This document shows positions 28,272-36,648 of a stretch of 64,000 nt of DNA, piece by piece. Position numbers and translations under genes: made by a program. The stretch is taken from the NCBI GenBank assembly GCA_963816435.1, contig CAWFKS010000012.1, positions 248,001 through 312,000 on the forward strand, written 5' to 3'. The stretch's first letter is position 1. Every line of letters begins with the position of its first letter. Source of the stretch: CAWFKS01 sp963816435. GTDB lineage: Bacteria > Pseudomonadota > Alphaproteobacteria > Rhizobiales > Rhizobiaceae. A model generated the notes under the pieces. It saw only the letters and a list, made by a program, of their open reading frames with translations. It did not search any database and was not told where the DNA came from.

Positions 28272-28871
28272 TCAGTCGAGCACCACGCCGGCCTGGTTCA
28301 TCTTCTCCGTCATCGTCGCCAGCGATCCGCCGAGATCGATCGCCCGGCATCCCTCCATCACGACCGTCGTCCTGAAGCCGAGCTTGACGGCGTCGAGCGC
28401 CGAATAGGCGACGCAGAAATCCGTCGCCAGGCCGGCGAGGTGGACCTCGGAAATGCCGCGCTCCTTCAGGTAGCCGCCGAGCCCGGTGGGGGTGCGGTGG
28501 TCGTTCTCGAAGAAGGCCGAGTAGGAATCGATGTCGCGGCGAAACCCCTTGCGCACGATCAGCTCGGCCTTGGTCCGTTCGAGGTCGGGGTGGAACTCCG
28601 CACCCAGGCTGCCCTGCACGCAATGGTCCGGCCACAGGGTCTGCGGCCCGTAAGGCATCTCGACCGTCTCGAACGGCTCCTTGCCGGGATGGCTGGAGGC
28701 GAAGCTGGAATGGCCGGCCGGGTGCCAGTCCTGGGTCAGGATGACGTGCCGGAACGATTTCACCAGCCCGTTGATCACCGGCACCACCTGGTCGCCGTCG
28801 TTGACGGCCAGCGCCCCGCCCGGACAGAAATCGTTCTGGACGTCGATGACGATCAGCGCCGTGTCGGACAT
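28272..28871 (-). CDS. pncA: Nicotinamidase PncA
   Basis: Hydrolyses nicotinamide to nicotinate and ammonia. The 199-aa protein has the catalytic Asp in ALIVIDVQNDFCPGG (D10), a metal-binding DWHPAGHSSF segment, the catalytic Lys in IVRKGFRRDIDSYSAF and the nucleophilic Cys in LAGLATDFCVAYSA, with the cis-peptide before it. This triad is the isochorismatase-fold amidase signature, and the WPDHCVQGSLGAEFH stretch favours nicotinamidase over other members. It is divergent from the molybdenum hydroxylase genes, across an operator-like palindrome at 28963. Its product could feed pncB (salvage) or the hydroxylase (catabolism). Confidence 0.92.
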   Translation of the reverse strand: MSDTALIVIDVQNDFCPGGALAVNDGDQVVPVINGLVKSFRHVILTQDWHPAGHSSFASSHPGKEPFETVEMPYGPQTLWPDHCVQGSLGAEFHPDLERTKAELIVRKGFRRDIDSYSAFFENDHRTPTGLGGYLKERGISEVHLAGLATDFCVAYSALDAVKLGFRTTVVMEGCRAIDLGGSLATMTEKMNQAGVVLD

Positions 28872-28962
28872 GTGGGTCAGGCTCCTTCTTGCCGGTTCGC
28901 CAGCCGTTTCCCGCAGCGTCGGAGGAAATCCCGGCTTTGACAAGTGCCGGCCTGTTGGTATC

Positions 28963-28976
28963 ATTTGCATGCGAAC
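28963..28976. promoter_or_regulatory. TTTGCATGC operator-like palindrome
   Basis: ATTTGCATGCGAAC is an imperfect palindrome around GCATGC, between pncA and the molybdenum hydroxylase FAD gene. Together with the flanks (TCA before, GAATTTTC after) it matches the site at 43759 at most positions. It overlaps an ATG in frame with the downstream gene, which argues that the true start lies further on. Confidence 0.5.
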
Positions 28977-29013
28977 GAATTTTCGACGCCTTTCGCAAGA
29001 CCCGCCAGCCGGA

Positions 29014-29883
29014 GTGCTCGCCCTGGTCCGCTACGCCAAGCCCGGTTCCGTCAAGGAAGCGCTCGAACTTCTCGGGCAGGGGGAATGGCGTCTTCTGGCC
29101 GGCGGCACCGACTTCTATCCCGCCCAGGGCGCGAGACCATTGCGCGACGACGTGCTCGACCTGAACGGGCTTTCCGAACTGCGCGGCATTTCGCGGAGCG
29201 ACGGCGACATCATCATCGGCGCGCGCACCAGCTGGACCGACGTGCTGCGGGCCGACCTGCCGCCCGCCTTCGACGCGCTGAAGCTCGCCGCGCGCGAGGT
29301 CGGCTCGGTGCAGATCCAGAACGCCGGCACGGTCGCCGGCAATCTGTGCAACGCCTCGCCGGCGGCCGACGGCGTGCCGCCATTGCTGGCGCTGGACGCG
29401 CAAGTCGAGCTCGCCTCGGCCGCAGGCACGCGGCGGCTGGCGCTGGAAGACTTCATCCTCGGCAACCGCAAGACGGCGCGCAAACCCGACGAGCTGGTGG
29501 TGTCGGTGCGCATTCCCGAGGCATCGTCGGCCGGCCGCTCGCATTTCCTGAAGCTCGGTGCGCGCAAATACCTGGTCATCTCGATCGCCATGACGGCAGT
29601 CCGGATCGCCACGGACGTCGACGGCAGGGTGTCGAGGGCCGCCGTTGCGGTCGGCGCCTGTTCGGCGGTGGCGCAGCGCCTGCCGGCGCTCGAAGAAGCA
29701 CTCGTCGGGCAGAAGGCGGACGGAACGCTGGCCGAGCGCGTGCTGGCAGAGCATTTCGACGAGCTGTCGCCGATCGACGACGTCCGCGCCTCCGCCGGCT
29801 ACCGCCGCGAGGCGGCGCGCGAGATCGTCATGCGCTCGATCCTGGAACTGACCGGCGGGGACGCGCGGGAGATCGCCGCATGA
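29014..29883 (+). CDS. FAD-binding subunit of a molybdenum hydroxylase (probable nicotinate dehydrogenase)
   Basis: Medium subunit (about 289 aa) of a xanthine-dehydrogenase-family enzyme that passes electrons from the Fe-S centres to an acceptor. The FAD-binding signatures are WRLLAGGTDFYPAQGARP and the VGSVQIQNAGTVAGNLCNASPAADG block. A CO-dehydrogenase flavoprotein C-terminal domain follows (HFLKLGARKYLVISIAMTA). The start is uncertain: a GTG at 29014 is used here, whereas the upstream ATG at 28969 lies in the operator palindrome. The substrate is inferred as nicotinate because a 6-hydroxynicotinate reductase homologue follows in the same operon. Other N-heterocycles are possible. Confidence 0.8.
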   Translation: MLALVRYAKPGSVKEALELLGQGEWRLLAGGTDFYPAQGARPLRDDVLDLNGLSELRGISRSDGDIIIGARTSWTDVLRADLPPAFDALKLAAREVGSVQIQNAGTVAGNLCNASPAADGVPPLLALDAQVELASAAGTRRLALEDFILGNRKTARKPDELVVSVRIPEASSAGRSHFLKLGARKYLVISIAMTAVRIATDVDGRVSRAAVAVGACSAVAQRLPALEEALVGQKADGTLAERVLAEHFDELSPIDDVRASAGYRREAAREIVMRSILELTGGDAREIAA

Positions 29884-29914
29884 GCACGATCACGTTGGAG
29901 GCCGCGGCCGGGCA

Positions 29915-30031
29915 CCGCTCCCTCCCCTCGACGGGGGGGGTGGCCCGAAGGGCCGGGTGGGGTGAACTGTCCAAGGCACCCCCTCCGCCTCGTTTCACTC
30001 GGCACCTCCCCCGTCGAGGGGGAGGAGGGCG
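29915..30031. repeat. RIME-like palindromic repeat, first copy, inside the hydroxylase operon
   Basis: Contains CTCCCTCCCCTCGACGGGG, then GGTGGCCCGAAGGGCCGGG, then CACCTCCCCCGTCGAGGGGG. It begins 35 bp after an ATG at 29880 that overlaps the stop of the FAD gene. That ATG heads a short frame running to 30092 made mostly of repeat sequence. The 357 bp between the FAD gene and the Fe-S gene hold only this and the second copy (30145-30198). Confidence 0.75.
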
Positions 30032-30144
30032 GCTTCGATCGATGCGCCCTCTCAGATGCCCTTGGGAGCGGTCGGAAGCCGGTCTCTCCTGAGCAAGCCG
30101 GAAGGTCGTCCACGCAGCCCAACGCACGGGCGTCTGCCGAAAGG

Positions 30145-30198
30145 CTCCGCTCCCTCCCCTCGACGGGGAGGGTGGCCCGAAGGGCCGGGTGGGGTGAA
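30145..30198. repeat. RIME-like palindromic repeat, second direct copy
   Basis: A near-exact direct copy of the first unit at 29915 (CTCCCTCCCCTCGACGGGG followed by the GGCCCGAAGGGCC hairpin), 230 bp downstream. It ends 42 bp before the Fe-S domain start. Confidence 0.75.
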
Positions 30199-30240
30199 AT
30201 CGGCGTCTCGTCAGACCGGCAAGCATCGGGGCGGCCGCCC

Positions 30241-30739
30241 ATGAGTGTCGCGGCCGAAACGATCGCGCTGCGCGTCAACGGCAAGGCGGTGACCGTCGAG
30301 ACCTCGCCGGTGGCGCGGCTTTCCGCCGTGCTGCGCGACGATCTCGGCCTCACCGGCACCAAGGTCGGCTGCGACGCCGGCGATTGCGGCGCCTGCACCG
30401 TGCTGGTCGACGGCGAGCCGGTCTGCGCCTGCCTGATGCCCGCGGCGAGTGCCACGGGTGCTGAAATCCGCACCGTCGAGGGGCTGGCCAACGGCGCGCT
30501 GTCGGCGCTGCAGGAGAGTTTCCTGCGCCATGGCGCGGCGCAGTGCGGCATCTGCACGCCGGGCTTTCCTGATGGCGGCGACAGCGCTTCTGGAGCGCGA
30601 GCCCGCAGCCGAGCGAGGAAGCCGTCAACGAGGCGCTCGGCGGCGTGCTGTGCCGCTGCACGGGATACAGGAAGATCGTCGCCGCGGTGATGGATGCGAA
30701 TGCCGGCGCCGAGCGCGTCTTCCACCCCCCTCTTCCCTT
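30241..30739 (+). CDS. [2Fe-2S] domain of the molybdenum hydroxylase (frame changes)
   Basis: Electron-transfer part of the hydroxylase with two [2Fe-2S] centres. It starts MSVAAETIALRVNGKAVTVE. The plant-ferredoxin-type cluster is held by TKVGCDAGDCGACTVLVDG. The second cluster is seen as AQCGICTPGF in the same frame and CRCTGYRKIVAAVMDA two frames later. Single extra bases near 30566 (ctttcc) and 30603-30615 explain the changes. After CRCTGY the frame stays open to 30797 but no start codon exists for the molybdenum subunit in its own frame. I therefore think the two are one fused protein with further extra bases near 30725-30740, where a small CCCCTCTT/AAGAGGGG-type palindrome lies. Confidence 0.75.
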
Positions 30740-32995
30740 GAGAGGGGCGGGCCGGTCGGACTTGCGATCCCCCGTCTCGACGGGCGCCCGAAGGTGACGG
30801 GCGAAGAAAAATTCGGCGCCGATGGCTGGCCGGCCGATGCGCTGCTGGTGGCGGTGATCCGCTCGCCGCACTGGCACGCCGAATTCTCCTTCGGCGACCT
30901 CGAGAAATTCGTCGCCGACCATCCCGGGCTGGTGGCCGTCTACACCGCCGCCGACCTGCCGGGAACGAACCGCTTCGGCGTCATCCCGCCGTTTGCCGAC
31001 CAGCCCGCGCTGGCCGAGGGCAGGGCGCGCTTCAGGGGTGAGGCGGTCGCAATCGTCGCCGGCGAGCGCGCCGCGATCGCCGATCTCGACCTGTCGGAGT
31101 TCCCGGTGACCTGGCGCGAGCTGCCGCATGCGCTGTGGCCGAAGCAGGCCAACGGCAACGGTTTCGCCGACCTGCACGAGGGCCGGCCTGACAACGTACT
31201 GACCGAGGGCGTCGTGCGCCGCGGCGATGCCGATGCGGCACTTGCCGCTTCGGCCGCGACCGTCACCGGGTCGATCGAGACGGCCTATGTCGAACATGCC
31301 TATGTCGAGCCCGAGGCCGGCTACGCCGAGATGGACGGCGACACGCTGGTGATCCGCGCTTGCACGCAGGCGCCGATCATGGACCGCGACGACACCGCGA
31401 CGCTGCTCGGCCTGCCGGCGCAGAAGGTGCGCATCGTGCCGACGGCGACCGGCGGCGGCTTCGGCTCCAAGCTCGACATTTCGCTGCAGCCGCTGATCGG
31501 GCTGGTGGCGCTGAAGACCGGACGGCCGGCGGCACTCGCCTACACGCGCGGCGACTCCATGGCCTCGACCACCAAGCGCCACCCGGCGGCCATGCGGGCG
31601 ACAATCGGCGCGGATGCCGACGGCCGTATCACCGGCATGGTGTTCGAGGGCGACTTCAACACCGGCGCCTATGCGAGCTGGGGCCCGACGGTGGCGACCC
31701 GCGTGCCGGTGCACGCCTCGGGGCCATATTTCACGCCGGCCTATCGGGCGAGCGCGCGGGCGATCCACACCAACGGTCCGGTCTCCGGTGCGTTTCGCGG
31801 CTTCGGCGTGCCGCAGGCCACGATCATGCAGGAGACGCTCTACGACGAACTCGCCGACAAGCTCGGCATCGACCGGCTGCAATTCCGGCTCGACAACGCG
31901 CTGAGGAACGGCCAGCCGACCGTGTGCGGCCAGGTGATGGAGGAGGGGATCGGCATTGCCGCCTGCCTCGAGGCGCTGGGCGAGGCATGGACCCGCGCGC
32001 TCGGCGAGGCCGAGAAGATCAACGCCGGCAACGGCGTGGTGAGGCGCGGCGTCGGAGTGGCGTCGTGCTGGTACGGCTGCGGCAATACCGGCATTCCGAA
32101 CCCCTCGACCATCAAGGTCGGCATCACGCCAGAGGGCCGCGTGCTGATGCACCAGGGCGCGGTCGACATCGGCCAGGGCTCGAACACGGTGATCCCGCAG
32201 ATCTGCGCCGAGGCGTTGGGCCTGCCGCTGGACGATTTCGACTTCGTCGGCGGCGACACGGCCGTGACGCCCGATGCCGGCAAGACGTCGGGCTCGCGCC
32301 AGACCTACATTTCCGGCAAGGCGGCGGAGCTTTCGGGGCGCGCGCTGCGCGAAAAGATACTGCGCTTCGCCAATGTCTCGGACGCGGCGGAGATCGCGCT
32401 GGAGGACGGCGCGCTGGTGGTGCGCGAGGGCGAGGCCAGCCGCCGCGTCGCGCTGGCCGACCTGCCGGAAGACGGCAACGGCTTCGTCTTCGGCGCGGAG
32501 GAAAGCTACGATCCGCCGACGCAGCCGCTGGATGCCGACGGGCAGGGCAGGCCCTACGCGGTCTATGGCTGGGGCGCGCAGGTGGTGGAGCTCGACGTCG
32601 ACATGCGGCTGGGCACGGTGAAGCTGAAAAAGATCACGGCGGCGCACGATGTCGGCCGCGCCGTCAATCCGCTGCTGGTCGAAGGCCAGATCGAGGGCGG
32701 TATCGCGCAGGGCATCGGCATGGCGCTGATGGAGGACTATGTGCCGGGTCGCACCGAGAACTTGCACGACTATCTGATCCCGACGATCGGCGACGTGCCG
32801 GAGATCGAGTCGATCCTGGTCGAGGTGCCCGATCCCGAAGGCCCGTTCGGCGCCAAGGGGCTGGGCGAGCACGTGCTGATCCCGACGGCGCCGGCAATCC
32901 TCAACGCGATCAGGCACGCCACCGGCGCGCTCGTGCGGCAACTGCCGGCGACACCCGACCGCGTGCTGGCGGCGACAAGGGAGGCGGGGCGGTGA
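30740..32995 (+). CDS. Molybdopterin-binding large part of the hydroxylase (probable nicotinate dehydrogenase)
   Basis: Catalytic part that hydroxylates an N-heteroaromatic carbon, presumably C6 of nicotinate. It begins AIPRLDGRPKVTGEEKFGAD, the usual opening of the a/b hammerhead domain. It then has IVPTATGGGFGSKLDISLQP, the cofactor-binding GPVSGAFRGFGVPQATIMQE and GAVDIGQGSNTVIPQI, and a C-terminal PFGAKGLGEHVLIPTAPAI with the conserved Glu of this family's active site. About 750 aa are in one frame. There is no convincing start codon upstream of the hammerhead domain, which supports fusion with the [2Fe-2S] domain. The product is expected in the cytosol, since no signal peptide is seen. 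6-hydroxynicotinate reductase follows 10 bp downstream. Confidence 0.82.
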   Translation, partial: ERGGPVGLAIPRLDGRPKVTGEEKFGADGWPADALLVAVIRSPHWHAEFSFGDLEKFVADHPGLVAVYTAADLPGTNRFGVIPPFADQPALAEGRARFRGEAVAIVAGERAAIADLDLSEFPVTWRELPHALWPKQANGNGFADLHEGRPDNVLTEGVVRRGDADAALAASAATVTGSIETAYVEHAYVEPEAGYAEMDGDTLVIRACTQAPIMDRDDTATLLGLPAQKVRIVPTATGGGFGSKLDISLQPLIGLVALKTGRPAALAYTRGDSMASTTKRHPAAMRATIGADADGRITGMVFEGDFNTGAYASWGPTVATRVPVHASGPYFTPAYRASARAIHTNGPVSGAFRGFGVPQATIMQETLYDELADKLGIDRLQFRLDNALRNGQPTVCGQVMEEGIGIAACLEALGEAWTRALGEAEKINAGNGVVRRGVGVASCWYGCGNTGIPNPSTIKVGITPEGRVLMHQGAVDIGQGSNTVIPQICAEALGLPLDDFDFVGGDTAVTPDAGKTSGSRQTYISGKAAELSGRALREKILRFANVSDAAEIALEDGALVVREGEASRRVALADLPEDGNGFVFGAEESYDPPTQPLDADGQGRPYAVYGWGAQVVELDVDMRLGTVKLKKITAAHDVGRAVNPLLVEGQIEGGIAQGIGMALMEDYVPGRTENLHDYLIPTIGDVPEIESILVEVPDPEGPFGAKGLGEHVLIPTAPAILNAIRHATGALVRQLPATPDRVLAATREAGR

Positions 32996-33005
32996 TGGTC
33001 ACGCC

Positions 33006-34535
33006 ATGAGCGAACTCTCCGAACGTTTCGAGACGCGCGAGCCCGGCGCGAAAAGCCAGGGCGAAAAGCTGCGCTGCGACGCCTGCCCGGTGATGTGCTA
33101 CATCGCCGAGGGCCGCACCGGCGCCTGCGACCGCTACGGCAATTTCGGCGCGAAGATCGTGCGCTGCGATCCCGTCACCATACTGGAGCACCGCGAGGCC
33201 GAAGGCGGTGCGCTGGTGCCGTTCCTCGAAGGCCCGGACGAATGGGACGGCAACCCGGTCAACACCGACCGCCGTTTCGTCTCCGCGATCGGCGCGGGCA
33301 CCACCTATCCCGACTACAAGCCGGCGCCCTTCATCGTTTCCCAGGAGGTCGAGGGCGTCGATCTGGTCACCGTGGTGACGGAAGGTATTTTTTCCTACTG
33401 TGGCGTGAAGGTGAAGATCGACACCGACCGCCACATCGGCGACGAGGCCGCGACCGTGCGGGCGGGCGGCGAGGCGATCGGCCATGTCACCACCGGCGAA
33501 TACGGTTCGCAGATGCTGTCGCTCGGCGGCGTCGCGCACCTGACCGGCGGCTCCAAGCAGGAGGGGCGCGCCACCTGCGACGCCATGCTGGCGCTGGTCA
33601 ACAAGCAGGCGGTGGAGCTGACGGTCGACGGCGGCTCGCAGGTCCTGGTGCAGGCCGGCGCAGCACCTGTGATCGACGGCAAGCAGGAGCACCGCATGCG
33701 GGTCGGCTGCGGCTCGGCGACGATCGGCATGTTCGCCGCGCAGTGGCGCGGGCTGGTCGACGAGGTGGTGGTTGTGGACGACCACATCACCGGCGTGGTC
33801 TCGGAGCACCAGGCCGGCAAGGTGCTCGGCTGGGAGGACACCGGCATCAAGATTTTGGGCCGGCGCTCGACGCCCGGGCGCTACTTCAAGGTCTCGGAGC
33901 CCGGCCTCGGCTGGGGCGGGACGCGGATTTCCGATCCGCTGGAAATCCTCGGCGACTGGAACGCGAAGAAGGGGGCGCGGCCCGGCCTGTCGCTGCTGAT
34001 GGTTTCGACCACAGGCGAGCAGTTCGCCTATTACGAGCTCGACGACGAGCTGAAGCCGGTCGAAAGGCCGTTTCCGGATCGCCTGAGGAAATCGGTCGAC
34101 CTGATCGAGGACAATTGCGAGCCGGCGCTGTGCTCGGTTCTGTTCATGGGCGGGGCGGGCGGATCCTTGCGGGCCGGCGTGACCGAGAACCCGGTCAATC
34201 TCACCCGCTCGGTGCACCGGCTGGAAACCTACGTCACCGTCGGCGGCGCGCCCGCCTATGTGTGGCCGGGCGGCGGCATCACGCTGATGGTCGACGTGAC
34301 GCGGCTGCCCGACAACGCCTTCGGCTACGTGCCGACGCCGGCACTGGTGGCGCCGATCGAGTTCACCATGCGCCGCGACGCCTATGTCGCGCTCGGCGGC
34401 TACGAGGCCGAGATCAGGACGGTGGACGACGTGCTGGAAAAGGGCGGCGAATATTACAACGACCGCCGCTCCGAGCCGGCGCCGCGCGGCAACGTCTTTC
34501 CGCTGCTGGCGCAGCTTCGCCGGGGCGCGGAATGA
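33006..34535 (+). CDS. 6-hydroxynicotinate reductase homologue
   Basis: A 509-aa protein matching, by overall sequence, the Fe-S protein family of 6-hydroxynicotinate reductase (Hnr of Eubacterium barkeri). That enzyme reduces 6-hydroxynicotinate to 1,4,5,6-tetrahydro-6-oxonicotinate with ferredoxin. Four N-terminal cysteines in the C24-x2-C27-x3-C31-x9-C41 spacing (CDACPVMC...GAC) should hold a [4Fe-4S] cluster. Further recognisable segments are TEGIFSYCGVKVKIDTDRHIG, TGEYGSQMLSLGGVAHLTGG and RVGCGSATIGMFAAQWRG. It is coupled to the hydroxylase genes upstream and overlaps the UPF0280 gene (ATGA). The reductive nicotinate route is also known from Azorhizobium, so the function is plausible in this lineage. 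Confidence 0.82.
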   Translation: MSELSERFETREPGAKSQGEKLRCDACPVMCYIAEGRTGACDRYGNFGAKIVRCDPVTILEHREAEGGALVPFLEGPDEWDGNPVNTDRRFVSAIGAGTTYPDYKPAPFIVSQEVEGVDLVTVVTEGIFSYCGVKVKIDTDRHIGDEAATVRAGGEAIGHVTTGEYGSQMLSLGGVAHLTGGSKQEGRATCDAMLALVNKQAVELTVDGGSQVLVQAGAAPVIDGKQEHRMRVGCGSATIGMFAAQWRGLVDEVVVVDDHITGVVSEHQAGKVLGWEDTGIKILGRRSTPGRYFKVSEPGLGWGGTRISDPLEILGDWNAKKGARPGLSLLMVSTTGEQFAYYELDDELKPVERPFPDRLRKSVDLIEDNCEPALCSVLFMGGAGGSLRAGVTENPVNLTRSVHRLETYVTVGGAPAYVWPGGGITLMVDVTRLPDNAFGYVPTPALVAPIEFTMRRDAYVALGGYEAEIRTVDDVLEKGGEYYNDRRSEPAPRGNVFPLLAQLRRGAE

Positions 34536-35557
34536 GCGGCCCGCAGATCGCGTTTCTGCCCGACGGCCGGCGGCTGCACATGAACCACGGGCCGATCGAC
34601 CTGATCGTCGAGGCCTTCGGGGCCGAGGCCGAGTGCCGCGCGGCATATGCGCAGGCGGCGGCCCGGTTTCGCACGATACTGGAGGAGCTTGTTGCCGAAC
34701 TGCCGGAGCTGCGGCGGCCATCCGGCGGCGTTCCCCGCGCTTTTGCAGGGCGGACGGCGCGGCGCATGGAGCAGGCGGCCTGCCGGCACGGCGCGGATGA
34801 AAAAGAATTCGTGACGCCGATGGCGGCCGTCGCCGGCGCCGTTGCCGACGAGGTGCTGGAAGCGATGGTCGCGGGGCGCGATCTCGAGAAGGCCTATGTC
34901 AACGACGGCGGCGACATCGCGCTCTTCCTGGCGAGCGGCGCGGAAATGCGGCTGGCGATCGCCGGTACCGGGCATGGTTTCGCCGACCGGGTGACCGTGG
35001 CGGAAAATTCGCCGGTGCGCGGCGTGGCGACCAGCGGCTGGCGCGGCCGCTCGCATTCGCTGGGCATCGCCGACGCCGTCACCGTGCTGGCGCGCGACGC
35101 CGCGTCGGCGGACGTCGCGGCGACGCTGATCGCCAACGCCGTCGACCTGCCGGGCCATCCGGCAATGTTGCACGCGTGCCGGCGAGCGACATCGACCCGG
35201 ACAGCGATCTCGGCGACCGGCTGGTGACGCAGGAAGTCGGGGCGCTGACGGCGGCCGAGATTGCTGTCCGCACTCGATGCCGGGCTGGCGGTGGCGGAGG
35301 TCATGCGCCGAAACGGTCTGATCGAGGCGGCGGCGCTGTTTCTTTCCGGCGACAGCAGGGTGTGCGGGGGACTGGAGATGGCGGTCGATCATCGGCCCCC
35401 TCCACCGCCTCCGGCGGTCCCCCTCCCCCGTGAACGGGGGAGGATCAACGCCTCGGACGGCCGCAACCAAAAATCCTCCCCTGCGAAGCGGGGGAGGGGG
35501 ACCATGCGAAGCATGGTGGAGGGGGCATCCGTCCTCCACATCAGGGAGGAGACCTGA
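34532..35557 (+). CDS. UPF0280 family protein (frame changes; repeat-derived tail)
   Basis: Member of UPF0280, an ApbE-related fold of unknown function. Recognisable parts are FLPDGRRLHMNHGPIDLIVEA, EFVTPMAAVAGAVADEVLEAM, YVNDGGDIALFL and VATSGWRGRSHSLGIADAVTVLA. The frame changes near 35172 (two extra bases give PAMLRVPASDIDPDSDLGDR when removed) and near 35263 (one extra base), continuing as ALDAGLAVAEVMRRNGLIEA to GDSRVCG. Beyond that, the last frame runs through a palindromic repeat (35393-35529) and stops at 35557, three bases before the next start. The natural end may be near 35380, or the repeat may be inserted in frame. Its job in the nicotinate operon is unknown; flavin transfer, as in ApbE, is one possibility. 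Confidence 0.7.
35393..35529. repeat. RIME-like palindromic repeats within or after the UPF0280 frame
   Basis: Hairpins CCGCCTCCGGCGG, CCCTCCCCCGTGAACGGGGGAGG and CCTCCCCTGCGAAGCGGGGGAGG, plus ACCATGCGAAGCATGGT, bounded by CCCCCTCCA and TGGAGGGGG. The third reading frame is open across the whole block, so if the frame is real the repeat is translated. Confidence 0.72.
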
Positions 35558-35560
35558 GCA

Positions 35561-36145
35561 ATGCCTGAATTTCCGGTCCGCAAGATCGCGGTGTTTTCCG
35601 AAGAAATCTTCCACGACGGCGGCGAGCCGGCAGAGACGCCGCGCCGTCGCGCGGCGGCGATGGCGCTGGTGAAAAACCCGTTCGCGGGCAAATTCGTCGA
35701 GGAGCTGCAGCCGGCGATGGAGGATCTGAAGCCGCTGGGCAGGGAGCTGACCGGCCGGCTGATCGCCGCACTCGGCGGCGACGCGCAAAGAATAGACGGC
35801 TACGGCAAGGGCGCCATCGTCGGCACCGCCGGCGAGATCGAGCACGGCGCGCTGTGGCACGTGCCGGGCGGTTACGCGATGCGGGAAAAGCTCGGTGCCT
35901 CCAAGGCCATCGTGCCGTCGGCGATGAAGGTCGGCGGCTTCGGCGCCAGCCTCGACGTGCCGCTCGGCCACGCCAACGCCGCCTATGTCAGGAGCCATTT
36001 CGACGCCATCACCGTGTCCGCGCCCGACGGGCCGCGCCCCGACGAGATCCTGTTCGTGCTGGCCATGTCGGTCGGCCCGCGCATCCATTCGCGCATGGGC
36101 GGGCTGGAGGCCTGGCAGGTGAAGGGCGAGGACGGGCTGCGATGA
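35561..36145 (+). CDS. DUF1185 (amino acid synthesis family) protein
   Basis: A 194-aa cytosolic protein of the DUF1185 family, seen by VRKIAVFSEEIFHDGG at the N-terminus, the central GYGKGAIVGTAGEIEHGALWH, the GGYAMREKLGASKAIVPSAMKVGG block and ISVGP-like AMSVGPRIHSRMGGLEAWQ near the end. The family name is historical and no reaction is established to my knowledge. A ribosome site (GGGAGGAGA) is embedded in the end of the upstream frame. It overlaps the MarR gene by 4 bp. Because an enamidase is missing from this operon, DUF1185 is one of three candidates for opening the reduced ring; that is speculation from context. Confidence 0.75.
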   Translation: MPEFPVRKIAVFSEEIFHDGGEPAETPRRRAAAMALVKNPFAGKFVEELQPAMEDLKPLGRELTGRLIAALGGDAQRIDGYGKGAIVGTAGEIEHGALWHVPGGYAMREKLGASKAIVPSAMKVGGFGASLDVPLGHANAAYVRSHFDAITVSAPDGPRPDEILFVLAMSVGPRIHSRMGGLEAWQVKGEDGLR

Positions 36146-36602
36146 GCGCGGCACAGGCCGGGCTGCGCGCCGTCGAGGCGAAAGAGAGGCGGCGGACGGC
36201 TACCGGCTCGACGAGCAGGTCGGCTTTCTGCTCCGAAAGGCCAACCAGCGGCATCTTTCGATCTTCTCGCGGCTGATCTCCGACCTGACCCCGCCGCAAT
36301 TTGCCACGCTTGCCCGGCTGGCCGAGGTCGGCGCGACCTCGCAGAACCAGCTCGGCCAGCTGATCGCCATGGACGCGGCCACCATCAAGGGCGTCATCGA
36401 CCGGCTGAAGGCGCGCGGACTGGTGCGGCTCGACAGCCACGCCGAGGACAAGAGGCGGCTGGTCGTCAGCCTGACCGGGGACGGTGCGGCCGTCGTCGAG
36501 GCGCTGCTGCCTCTGGCCCGCGACATCACCGCCGAGACGCTGGCCCCGCTCACCGCGCGCGAGGCCGCGACGCTGCGCCGGCTGCTCGCCAAGCTCGGCT
36601 GA
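36142..36602 (+). CDS. MarR-family transcriptional regulator (frame change near start)
   Basis: Winged-helix regulator of about 152 aa when corrected. The ATG at 36142 overlaps the DUF1185 stop. The first 15 codons (MSAAQAGLRAVEAKE) are in one frame. After about 36185 the MarR body, DGYRLDEQVGFLLRKANQRH onward, is in another, and two extra bases (gagag for gag) explain it. The wing helix region MDAATIKGVIDRLKARGLV and the DKRRLVVSLTGDG wing are clear. As the last gene of the nicotinate operon it probably controls it, like MarR-type NicR in nicotinate degradation of Pseudomonas, though it is not shown to be the owner of the TTTGYATRC sites. Confidence 0.8.
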
Positions 36603-36648
36603 AAAGCACCCTCTGAAAAAAAATCGTCGCGTGAACGGTTTCTGAACG

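Noticed and set aside
30350..32941. An 863-codon open frame on the minus strand opposite the molybdenum hydroxylase
   Set aside because: It is antisense to a conserved enzyme, has no domain and has the Arg/Asp/Gly/His-rich composition that third-position GC bias creates opposite real genes.
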